A DNA stretch of 6,860 bases from an uncultured Veillonella sp. (lineage in GTDB: Bacteria; Bacillota; Negativicutes; Veillonellales; Veillonellaceae), in the NCBI RefSeq assembly GCF_938010505.1, contig NZ_CALLVP010000126.1:1-6860 (forward strand). The letters run 5' to 3'. Positions 1-5,221 of the stretch are shown here, piece by piece. Positions within the stretch are counted from its first letter, which is position 1. Each line of letters starts with the position of its first letter. The translations under genes were made by a program, and so were the position numbers. Below the pieces are notes generated by a model. That model was not told the DNA's origin, did no database searches, and saw nothing but the letters and a program-made list of their open reading frames with translations.

Positions 1-695
1 TTGCTATGGTAGGCGCTATTCTACATATTAAAACAGTGATTATCATGCCTGAAAGCATGAGTAAAGAACGTCGTGAACTGATTAAGGCTTACGGGGCACA
101 ACTCATCTTAACTCCAAAAGAAACTGGCATGAAGGGGGCTCTTGAACGAGCAAACGAAATTTTAGAGAAGTATCCAAGTGCTTTCACCTTGGGCCAATTT
201 GTAAACCCTGAAAACCCAGATATGCATTACCGTACAACGGGTGCTGAAATCGTAGAACAAGTGCCGAACGTCGATGTATTTGTAGCGGGTATCGGCACGG
301 GTGGTACTTTCACAGGTGTTACAAGACGATTGAAAGAACATAATCCTGATGTAAAGGCTATTGCTGTAGAGCCAACTGGATCTCCTGCTATCACCGAAGG
401 CAAGGGCGGTCCTCACAAAATTCAAGGCATTGGGGCTGGTTTCATTCCTGAAAACTTTGACCAAAGCTTGATGGACGGCGTACAAACTGTGAGCGATGAA
501 GAAGCCTTTAGTGAGGTGCAAACCTTTATGCGTGAAAACGGTATCTCTATCGGTCTTTCCGCAGGGGCGGCCATTGTAGTGGCAAAACGCATTGCTCGGG
601 AAGAACCTAAGGCAAATATCGTTGTTATTGCACCTGATGGAGTAGAGAAATATTTATCCCTCTTGGACTTCGGCAATAATGAATACGTGAAGTAA
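1..695 (+). CDS. cysK: O-acetylserine sulfhydrylase (cysteine synthase A), 3' part
   Basis: PLP enzyme that makes L-cysteine from O-acetylserine and sulfide in the cytoplasm. The window edge cuts the gene: the reading frame is open from base 3, and the ATG at base 6 is internal (it lies in the family's 'MV.A......I.MPE.MS.ERR' segment), so about 75-80 N-terminal residues, including the PLP lysine and the substrate loop, lie outside. Visible family motifs, counted from base 6: MPESMSKERR (14-23), QFVNPENP (64-71), the PLP phosphate-binding loop GIGTGGT (95-101), HKIQGIGAGFIP (137-148) and GLSAGA (183-188), whose serine corresponds to the residue contacting the pyridine nitrogen. cysE follows after 139 bases, so the two cysteine biosynthesis steps are adjacent. 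CysK and cystathionine beta-synthase-like paralogues are hard to separate without the N-terminus, but the neighbour favours CysK. Confidence 0.93.
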   Translation, partial: AMVGAILHIKTVIIMPESMSKERRELIKAYGAQLILTPKETGMKGALERANEILEKYPSAFTLGQFVNPENPDMHYRTTGAEIVEQVPNVDVFVAGIGTGGTFTGVTRRLKEHNPDVKAIAVEPTGSPAITEGKGGPHKIQGIGAGFIPENFDQSLMDGVQTVSDEEAFSEVQTFMRENGISIGLSAGAAIVVAKRIAREEPKANIVVIAPDGVEKYLSLLDFGNNEYVK

Positions 696-834
696 TCGAT
701 TTCGAATAGATGAACTAATAGTTTTATATCGATAAAATGCCTTATATATAGGAATATAGACCAAACATGTTGTATACTATATATATCTATTATATGAGTA
801 GAATGAGAGTAGAGTAATTTGAGATGGAGTCACT
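696..834 (+). other. cysK-cysE intergenic spacer, no clear terminator
   Basis: Very AT-rich. I see no hairpin followed by a T-tract, so cysK transcripts may read into cysE. A TATACT at 773-778 could be a -10 box but has no good -35 partner. A small palindrome, TTTTAT-atcg-ATAAAA (722-737), could be an operator but has no assigned factor. I found no T-box leader, although T-boxes often control cys genes in Firmicutes. Confidence 0.4.
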
Positions 835-1446
835 ATGATGCAAGGTTTGCGTGAATTATGGGGCAAAATTCAATATAATATTAAGCGCGTAATGGATTCT
901 GACCCAGCTGCCACAAGTGTGTGGATGGTTATATGGACATATCCGCATATTACGGCGCTGTTCTGGCATTTTTTTGCCCATCGCCTTTATAAGACGGGGT
1001 GGCCGACCTTGGCTCGCCGTGTAGCACTACATTCTCGTCATGTGACGGGTATCGAAATCCATCCAGGTGCAACAATCGGTCGTGGTTTATTTATCGACCA
1101 CGGTATGGGCGTTGTTATTGGTGAAACGGCTATTGTAGGGGATAATGTAACCTTGTTCCATCAAGTGACTTTAGGTGGTATGTCCTCTAAAAAGGTTAAA
1201 CGTCATCCGACCATTGAAGATGAAGTACTTATCGGTACAGGTACAAAGATTCTTGGGGACATTACGATTGGGGCGCGCACGAAGATTGGCTGTAATCTCG
1301 TTATTAAACATGATATTCCTAAGGATATGGTAATTTTTGAAACAGACCCAGAAAATATGTATGTTCGTAAACCTAGTCGCAATGCAACTGCTGCAGAAGC
1401 AGAGGAGAAGAAGATTCCTGATAATTACATAGAATACTATATTTAA
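835..1446 (+). CDS. cysE: Serine O-acetyltransferase, short form
   Basis: Transfers acetyl from acetyl-CoA to L-serine, giving the O-acetylserine used by CysK; first committed and usually feedback-inhibited step of cysteine synthesis. At 203 aa it is the short Firmicute-type form without the long N-terminal helical extension of enterobacterial CysE. Residues 23-26 (DPAA) hold the conserved aspartate. The left-handed beta-helix of hexapeptide repeats runs from about 72 to 165 (IEIHPGATIGRGLFIDHGMG, VVIGETAIVGDNV), with the catalytic histidine in DHGMGVVIGET (H89) and a second active-site histidine in HQVTLGG (H109). The C-terminal tail ends in EYYI; a terminal isoleucine is what inserts into the CysK active site in the cysteine synthase complex. 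Two ATGs are adjacent (835 and 838). GGAG at 826-829 is 5 bases from the first and 8 from the second, so the second may be the true start. A terminator follows. Confidence 0.95.
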   Translation: MMQGLRELWGKIQYNIKRVMDSDPAATSVWMVIWTYPHITALFWHFFAHRLYKTGWPTLARRVALHSRHVTGIEIHPGATIGRGLFIDHGMGVVIGETAIVGDNVTLFHQVTLGGMSSKKVKRHPTIEDEVLIGTGTKILGDITIGARTKIGCNLVIKHDIPKDMVIFETDPENMYVRKPSRNATAAEAEEKKIPDNYIEYYI

Positions 1447-1460
1447 TATAGAACTATATA

Positions 1461-1501
1461 AACCTCTAACTATTAGATTAACTAGTAGTTAGAGGTTTTT
1501 T
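1461..1501 (+). terminator. Intrinsic terminator after cysE
   Basis: Arms 1461-1476 and 1482-1497 form a 16-bp stem with one G-T wobble around the loop ATTAA, followed by a six-T run (1496-1501). It ends the cys unit 14 bases after the cysE stop codon. Confidence 0.93.
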
Positions 1502-1616
1502 GATTGATAAAAAATCTATTGCTATAAAATTTTGGTTTATTGTTGTTGTGACTTTATATTTTGGACAAGACTGATACATTTCATTCAAATTTTATATAAA
1601 AATATTTGTTCATATA

Positions 1617-1645
1617 TTGACATGGAAAATCATTATTGGTAAAAT
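1617..1645 (+). promoter_or_regulatory. Sigma-A type promoter of dps
   Basis: Perfect -35 TTGACA (1617-1622), 17-base spacer, -10 TAAAAT (1640-1645). The start of transcription is predicted near 1652, giving a dps leader of about 117 bases. The 115 bases upstream (1502-1616) are AT-rich and hold nothing else I can name. Confidence 0.8.
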
Positions 1646-1651
1646 ATAAAC

Positions 1652-1669
1652 ATAATCAATATTGATTAT
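1652..1669. promoter_or_regulatory. 18-bp perfect palindrome at the dps transcription start, candidate operator
   Basis: ATAATCAATATTGATTAT is a perfect inverted repeat with no mismatch, placed 6 bases after the -10 box, where a bound repressor would block initiation. Its AT-rich half-site ATAATCA recalls Fur/PerR-family boxes, and dps is a typical PerR or Fur target in Firmicutes. It does not match the PerR consensus exactly, so the factor is not assigned. Confidence 0.5.
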
Positions 1670-1689
1670 AAATTAAATAAACGAATTGA

Positions 1690-1733
1690 TGGCATAGAAG
1701 CCAACTGAGTTTGTTCTGCTTTTAGAATGAACT
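1690..1733 (+). other. Paired stems in the dps leader RNA
   Basis: A small stem TGGC/GCCA (1690-1693 with 1700-1703) is followed by a 10-bp stem, AGTTTGTTCT (1708-1717) with AGAATGAACT (1724-1733), containing two G-U pairs and a 6-base loop. There is no T-tract, so it is not a terminator. It ends 22 bases before the Shine-Dalgarno sequence. It may affect mRNA stability or translation; it matches no riboswitch class I know. Confidence 0.35.
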
Positions 1734-1768
1734 GTAATTGAGAATTAAATGATAAAAGGAGTATTATT

Positions 1769-2203
1769 ATGAAAAACGTACAACAAGTAAATCAATATTT
1801 AGCAGATCTTTCCGTGTGGAATGTAAAATTACATAATTTACACTTCAATGTAACTGGTCCACAATTCAAATCCATCCATGAATACTTGGAATCCATCTAT
1901 GATGAAGCATTTAAATATTTTGATGCAGTAGCAGAACATGTAAAAATGCAAGGTCAATTTCCATTGGTAAATTCCGCAGAATACGCAAAATTGACTAAAA
2001 TCGAAGAACTTGGTCAAGAAGATATCCCTCAAGCAAAGGTAATCGATATTCTTCTTAAAGATTTCAAATACATGAAAGATCAAGCTGTAGCGATTCGTGC
2101 AGCAGCTGATGAAGAAGATGATTTCTTGCTCGTGAGCATGATGGAAGATCACGTTGCATACTATGTAAAACAAATCTGGTTCATCGAATCCATGTTGAAA
2201 TAA
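1769..2203 (+). CDS. dps: Dps-family miniferritin (DNA-protection / iron-storage protein)
   Basis: Dodecameric ferritin-like protein that oxidises Fe(II) with peroxide and stores the mineral, lowering Fenton damage. The 144 aa match the short end of the family. By comparison with Listeria innocua Dps, the inter-subunit ferroxidase ligands are all present: H25 (in LHNLHFNVTGPQF), H37 and E41 (the latter usually Asp), D52 and E56 (in YDEAFKYFDAVAEH). The tryptophan normally next to the first histidine is phenylalanine (F26). The N-terminus is short and has only one early lysine (K3), so direct DNA binding through a Lys-rich tail is unlikely. AAGGAG at 1756-1761, 7 bases before the ATG, fixes the start. 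It is a single-gene unit with its own promoter; the strong tRNA promoter begins 6 bases after its stop codon, and the first terminator downstream is the one shared with the tRNA. Confidence 0.93.
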   Translation: MKNVQQVNQYLADLSVWNVKLHNLHFNVTGPQFKSIHEYLESIYDEAFKYFDAVAEHVKMQGQFPLVNSAEYAKLTKIEELGQEDIPQAKVIDILLKDFKYMKDQAVAIRAAADEEDDFLLVSMMEDHVAYYVKQIWFIESMLK

Positions 2204-2208
2204 GACAA

Positions 2209-2238
2209 TTGACAATGCCTTATTGGGTATGATATGAT
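2209..2238 (+). promoter_or_regulatory. Promoter of tRNA-Ser
   Basis: -35 TTGACA (2209-2214), 18-base spacer, -10 TATGAT (2233-2238); a second overlapping TATGAT lies at 2228-2233 but is spaced too closely (13). Transcription should start near 2245, about 9 bases before the mature tRNA end, so the 5' leader removed by RNase P is very short. Confidence 0.8.
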
Positions 2239-2253
2239 TACTCAGTAAAGCAT

Positions 2254-2344
2254 GGAGGATTACTCAAGAGGCTGAAGAGGACGGTTTGCTAAATCGTTAG
2301 GGCGGGTTACCGTCGCTAGGGTTCGAATCCCTAATCCTCCGCCA
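2254..2344 (+). tRNA. tRNA-Ser, anticodon GCU
   Basis: Full class II tRNA fold read by eye. The acceptor stem GGAGGAT pairs with ATCCTCC (2254-2260 with 2334-2340). The anticodon stem ACGGT/ATCGT (2281-2285 with 2293-2297) encloses the loop TTGCTAA, giving anticodon GCT at 2288-2290, which reads AGC and AGU codons. A long variable arm of about 19 bases marks it as a serine tRNA. The T stem is TAGGG/CCCTA with loop TTCGAAT. Discriminator G is at 2341, and CCA (2342-2344) is encoded in the DNA. I saw no second copy of its 3' end in the window, so there is no sign of an integrated element at this tRNA. Confidence 0.96.
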
Positions 2345-2347
2345 TGT

Positions 2348-2382
2348 AAAGACCTCACATCACTCGATGTGGGGTCTTTTTG
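2348..2382 (+). terminator. Intrinsic terminator after tRNA-Ser
   Basis: A 14-bp stem (2348-2361 with 2366-2379, one G-T pair) with loop ACTC and a T-run at 2376-2381. It starts 3 bases after the encoded CCA and also ends any readthrough from dps. Confidence 0.94.
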
Positions 2383-2414
2383 TATAATATAGTGATTTAT
2401 TATATTATTTATAT

Positions 2415-2454
2415 AGGCCTAAAAATCGTGAGGACTCGAGTGAGTCCAAGGCCT
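2415..2454. repeat. Nested stem structure of unknown role
   Basis: Outer arms AGGCCT (2415-2420) and AGGCCT (2449-2454) enclose a tight hairpin GGACTC-GAGT-GAGTCC (2432-2447), leaving an 11-base bulge on the left side and one base on the right. No T-run follows, and it lies upstream of the next promoter, so it is neither a terminator nor part of the following mRNA. The flanking 2383-2414 is almost pure A/T. It could be a protein-binding site, a remnant or a small structured RNA. Confidence 0.35.
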
Positions 2455-2493
2455 TATTAGTATTGAATGACACAGGTGTGTAAGGGTATAGAG

Positions 2494-2522
2494 TTGACGT
2501 ATGTCTAGGGGTTTCATATAAT
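2494..2522 (+). promoter_or_regulatory. Sigma-A type promoter of the SLH-protein gene
   Basis: -35 TTGACG (2494-2499), 17-base spacer, -10 TATAAT (2517-2522). Predicted start near 2529, leaving a leader of about 28 bases that contains AAGGAG (2545-2550). Strong by consensus. Confidence 0.82.
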
Positions 2523-2556
2523 AGATTGTATAAAATGTAATTTCAAGGAGACTCTT

Positions 2557-3306
2557 ATGAATACAAAACATACACGTCAAATGAATCGTATCCGTCGAGC
2601 CTTAGGCATTGGTGCATTATGCCTCGTTGCGTCTGTTGGGGTTAGTCATGCTGAAAGTATTGCTATCCCAAGTGCACGTCCTATGGTGGATGGCGTAAGT
2701 GCTGATGTAGAGACTGTTAGTAGTTCTAGTAAAGGACAACAGCATGTGAACTCAGATGTTATTACGCCTAATGATTGGACATATACAGCGTTACAAAGGC
2801 TCATTAAACATGGTGCTATTACAGATACCCACGGGTTTACTTTTGATGGTGCTAGCTACACAAAGGATGAGCTTATGCCGCTTATCGATGAGGTAGTCAC
2901 AAAACGTGAGCAAATGAACGACAATGATCGAGAATATGCATTGCGTATTTACCAAGAAAATATGCGTGATGTAATGGATTACCGTATTGCTCGCGATAAA
3001 AAAGTTACTGACGAGCGCCGTCAAAAACTAGATGAAAAGCGTGCTGAAAAGGCTAAAAAATCTGGTAAGACGTATCAAGTATCCAAGGATCAACAAGAGG
3101 CTCTTGATAAGGCTGGTGATGAAGTAGCAAAACCGGAAGAACGCGCTTTAACAGATGAACAAATCAAAGAAAAAATGAAGAAATTCAAAATTGATGATTC
3201 TCGCGTTAAGGTAAATAATGAAGTGCGTATTCGTTACACTGATTCCAAGGATAAAAAGTCCAAAACAGATGCTCGTATGCAGACGGAGATGACGTTCACT
3301 CTATAA
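2557..3306 (+). CDS. Secreted SLH-like / charged-helix protein, barrel-less relative of Negativicutes outer-membrane porins
   Basis: Exported protein, probably periplasmic and attached to the cell wall. Residues 1-32 are a signal peptide: basic RQMNRIRR, hydrophobic ALGIGALCLVASVGV, cleavage after SHA. Residues about 66-115 read as one SLH-like domain (SDV...W.Y.AL..L...GAI.D..G..F.G..YT.DEL). Residues 116-215 are strongly charged and helical (DERRQKLDEKRAEKAKK), a likely coiled coil. Residues 217-249 (VKVNNEVRIRY, then KTDARMQTEMTFTL) look like the first one or two beta-strands of the barrel that follows in OmpM/Mep45-type porins, but the protein stops there at 249 aa against roughly 400 or more for full porins. 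It is therefore a truncated porin or a small wall-binding protein derived from one. SLH domains of this group bind polyaminated peptidoglycan and tether the outer membrane (family knowledge). The start is fixed by AAGGAG 6 bases upstream. The NRAMP remnant follows after 23 bases, probably on the same transcript. The SLH assignment is by pattern only. Confidence 0.72.
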   Translation: MNTKHTRQMNRIRRALGIGALCLVASVGVSHAESIAIPSARPMVDGVSADVETVSSSSKGQQHVNSDVITPNDWTYTALQRLIKHGAITDTHGFTFDGASYTKDELMPLIDEVVTKREQMNDNDREYALRIYQENMRDVMDYRIARDKKVTDERRQKLDEKRAEKAKKSGKTYQVSKDQQEALDKAGDEVAKPEERALTDEQIKEKMKKFKIDDSRVKVNNEVRIRYTDSKDKKSKTDARMQTEMTFTL

Positions 3307-3329
3307 CTCTTAGTAAGGGGTTATAATGA

Positions 3330-3710
3330 TTGATTTTTTTAAGAAACAGTTGTTTACAGTTCATCAAAACGGTAAGCAAGGCCTTTAAGTTTATAGGGCC
3401 TGGTATCTTTGCAGGAATGTTCGGCGAGTCTTACGATATGAAAGATTTCCATACGCGATTAGGGTTGGCATTAACTTATGTTCCAGCTCTATTACTGATT
3501 GTGTTTATTACGGACTCCTTCCAAGCACTGTTGATCTCACAAATGTTCTTAAGCTTACAATTGCCTATCACAATTTTCTTGCAGCTTTATATGACAAGTA
3601 GCCGCAAGGTCATGGGAGAATATGCGAACCGTAAATTTACAAATGTTCACTTATGGGGCATTGGTATCATTGTTACGGTTATGAATGGGTACCTATTAAT
3701 CGTAGGGTAA
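3330..3710 (+). pseudogene. Internally deleted NRAMP-family Mn/Fe transporter remnant
   Basis: Intact NRAMP (MntH) proteins have about 400-450 aa and 11 or more membrane helices and carry Mn2+/Fe2+ with protons. Here 126 aa remain. Residues 17-25 (KAFKFIGPG) are the family's entry into helix 1, which should continue to DPGN. Instead the sequence passes at IFAGM (26-30) straight into FGESYDMKDFHTRLGL and three hydrophobic helices (about 46-62, 64-86, 106-125) with SQMFLSLQLPITIFLQLYMTS and the MGEYAN motif, the usual C-terminal end. Both metal-binding motifs, DPGN of helix 1 and MPH of helix 6, are gone, so transport is not expected. The listed frame opens with TTG at 3330. A better ATG (3326), 5 bases after AAGGGG, is out of frame and stops after 20 codons; removing one T from the seven-T run at 3334-3340 would join the two frames. 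A small membrane protein with a new role cannot be excluded. Confidence 0.75.
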
Positions 3711-3736
3711 GAAGAGTTTGCTTGTTGTAATGTATT

Positions 3737-3760
3737 AAAGACCGCTTCGGCGGTCTTTTT
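3737..3760 (+). terminator. Intrinsic terminator with UUCG tetraloop
   Basis: AAAGACCGC (3737-3745), loop TTCG, GCGGTCTTT (3750-3758) and a T-run to 3760. The C(UUCG)G loop is extra stable. It ends the SLH/NRAMP-remnant unit. Confidence 0.95.
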
Positions 3761-3804
3761 GTTATGTTAGTAACGTATCTATTATGTAAAAAGCGTATCT
3801 TTGA

Positions 3805-3821
3805 ATACCCAAGAGGGGTAT
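3805..3821. promoter_or_regulatory. CsoR-like inverted repeat in the promoter region
   Basis: ATACCC-aagag-GGGTAT, with arms 3805-3810 and 3816-3821. The arrangement resembles operators of the CsoR/CstR repressor family (copper or persulfide sensing), whose sites have TACCC...GGGTA arms. It lies just before an extended -10-like TGGTACAAT (3828-3836), where a repressor could cover the -35 region. No good -35 is visible, which would fit a regulated promoter. Assignment is by resemblance only. Confidence 0.4.
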
Positions 3822-3853
3822 AAAATATGGTACAATTAAGAATAGCGTAATAT

Positions 3854-3900
3854 CTGTTGGGAGTATCTCCTAGCAGTGTGATATATGGAAAATTAGGAGG
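3854..3900 (+). promoter_or_regulatory. Leader hairpin with alternative anti-Shine-Dalgarno pairing
   Basis: CTGTTGGGAG (3854-3863) pairs with CTCCTAGCAG (3867-3876): 10 bp, two of them G-U, three-base loop. The 3' arm contains CTCCTA (3867-3872), which is also fully complementary to TAGGAG (3894-3899), the core of the Shine-Dalgarno sequence AGGAGG of the next gene. The two pairings exclude each other. The SD ends 5 bases before the ATG and decides that start. Confidence 0.4.
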
Positions 3901-3905
3901 ACCTA

Positions 3906-4508
3906 ATGGCAAAGGAAGTTAAATTACAAGATACAATGCAATCTGATTTCACAGCTGTTGTAAACGACATTGCAGAGGAATTATTGGCGCGCCTCAATAT
4001 GGATGAGGATGGTTCGGTTATCGACATGTTCCAAACGGGCTCCTTTGATCCTTGGCAACTATTTGTATTTTTTGGTGCTTTAGAAAAAGCCCTCGTTGAG
4101 TTCAGAACTGATAAACGCAAGAAAACGGTTATCGTTCATGCACAACCTGAGGCACTTCTCGGCATTGGCCGCGTAGTGACACCTGTATCTACTATGCTTG
4201 AGCATGTTTTGATGTCTCGTTTGAACGACATGAGCGAAGGCCGCTTGGAAACAGGTATGCTTACTGTGTCTGCTGAAAGCATTGATTACGAAGGGGTAAA
4301 CCTTAAAGGGCGTCACGTAGTTATCGTATGTGACCTTGTAGATGAAGATTCTGACTATCTCAAAGAATGCATTAAACTATGTAAAGAATTGAAAGCTAGC
4401 CACGTTGTGGCGGTGCCTCTCATGTTGTGGAACCCAGAATTGATCGACAATTTGACAGAGGAAACTATCAAGGCGGAATTATCCCATGAAAATCGTCCTC
4501 TCTCCTAG
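3906..4508 (+). CDS. Protein of unknown function, possible degenerate phosphoribosyltransferase-like fold
   Basis: I do not recognise this 200-aa soluble protein. There is no signal peptide or membrane helix. The N-terminal third is acidic and helical. Residues 73-105 (KTVIVHAQPEALLGIGRVV and following) and 135-171 (GRHVVIVCDLVDEDSDYLK, then ASHVVAVPL) look like two strand-helix units of a Rossmann-like core. The second is placed and spaced like the PRPP loop of type I phosphoribosyltransferases (vvivDDvxxTGGTl....ga..V..v), but the first acidic residue is Cys (C142) and TGGT is replaced by EDSD, so catalysis with PRPP is unlikely. This fold idea is weak. An excellent AGGAGG fixes the start. 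Its last 23 bases overlap yaaA, so the two are very probably co-transcribed and translationally coupled, which suggests a role near peroxide/iron stress or hydrogenase maturation. Confidence 0.7.
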   Translation: MAKEVKLQDTMQSDFTAVVNDIAEELLARLNMDEDGSVIDMFQTGSFDPWQLFVFFGALEKALVEFRTDKRKKTVIVHAQPEALLGIGRVVTPVSTMLEHVLMSRLNDMSEGRLETGMLTVSAESIDYEGVNLKGRHVVIVCDLVDEDSDYLKECIKLCKELKASHVVAVPLMLWNPELIDNLTEETIKAELSHENRPLS

Positions 4509-5217
4509 TAAGACAAAAACGATTACCGATGCTGCAACCAACGGTGCGTTAAAGGATGGTCAATTTCAACCGAATATTACGAAGGAGATTGTAAAACACG
4601 TGCAATCCCTTGATGTAACAACTCTTGGAAAGGCGTTGAAATTAAAGGATGATAAGGCGCAAGCTCTCTTTGAGTTTTACCAGTCTTTTGAGTCTCATCC
4701 CGTAGGGCGTGCCTGTGAAAGCTACGATGGTATTGCTTTTAAATATTTAGACTGGCAGAACCTATCTAAGGAGGCTAAGGCCTTTGGTGAAAGCCACCTC
4801 GTTGTGATGTCCGCGTTGTACGGTGTCGTTGAACCTAATATGGGTGTGCGCGACTATCGACTCGATATGGTCGATAAGGTGGGTGTTAATCTATACGATA
4901 CCTGGCGTGAAGCGGTGGATGCATACTTTCACAAGGAAGATTGGATCCTAAACCTAGCATCTAAAGAATATGCAAAAATGGTGAACCATCCGAAGGTGGT
5001 AACTGTTGAATTTTGGGAATTACGGGGCGATACGTTTAAGCAGATGAGTACGTCCTCCAAAATGAGTCGCGGTGTGATGGCTCATGAATGTTTAACTCGA
5101 CAAGTGAAACATGTGCGGGACTTGCCGCGCGAAATTAATGGATTTACCTGTGTCACTGACCTTGAATCCATCACCATACCAAGCGAATCGATGACGATTC
5201 GTTATGAAAGGAAGTGA
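4486..5217 (+). CDS. yaaA: Peroxide stress protein YaaA (UPF0246/DUF328 family)
   Basis: In E. coli, YaaA lowers free intracellular iron during peroxide stress and so limits Fenton damage; its biochemical activity is not fully settled. The 243 aa match the family's usual 240-260. Family motifs in order: N-terminal MKIVLSPSKT (1-10), ESYDGIAFKYLD (78-89), MSALYGVVEPNMGVRDYRLDM (108-128), NLASKEYAKMV (156-166) and SKMSRGVMAHE (191-201). The start ATG lies inside the preceding gene, 23 bases before that gene's stop, with AAGGCGGA (4470-4477) as ribosome binding site. hydE follows without a terminator. Pairing with an H-cluster maturase makes sense if the protein protects iron-sulfur enzymes, but that is inference. 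Confidence 0.92.
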   Translation: MKIVLSPSKTKTITDAATNGALKDGQFQPNITKEIVKHVQSLDVTTLGKALKLKDDKAQALFEFYQSFESHPVGRACESYDGIAFKYLDWQNLSKEAKAFGESHLVVMSALYGVVEPNMGVRDYRLDMVDKVGVNLYDTWREAVDAYFHKEDWILNLASKEYAKMVNHPKVVTVEFWELRGDTFKQMSTSSKMSRGVMAHECLTRQVKHVRDLPREINGFTCVTDLESITIPSESMTIRYERK

Positions 5218-5221
5218 TTGT

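Noticed and set aside
162..521. Minus-strand ORF opposite cysK
   Set aside because: It lies wholly inside a well-supported coding region, has no family motifs and no ribosome binding site; a shadow frame. The same applies to 422-676, 1838-2215, 2791-3024, 3893-4120, 4080-4316, 5092-5298, 5327-5548 and 6019-6279 on the minus strand.
741..756. TATATATAGG shared with the outer arm of the palindrome at 6537-6545
   Set aside because: Short and AT-rich; expected by chance, with no extended match.
696..834. T-box riboswitch upstream of cysE
   Set aside because: No T-box consensus, specifier stem or terminator/antiterminator pair is visible in the 139 bases.
2254..2344. tRNA-Ser as an integration site for a mobile element
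   Set aside because: I found no repeat of the tRNA 3' end downstream and no integrase gene in the window.
3679..3912. Minus-strand ORF across the intergenic region before the unknown gene
   Set aside because: It runs through the UUCG terminator and the leader hairpin, has no recognisable domain, and its composition fits chance.
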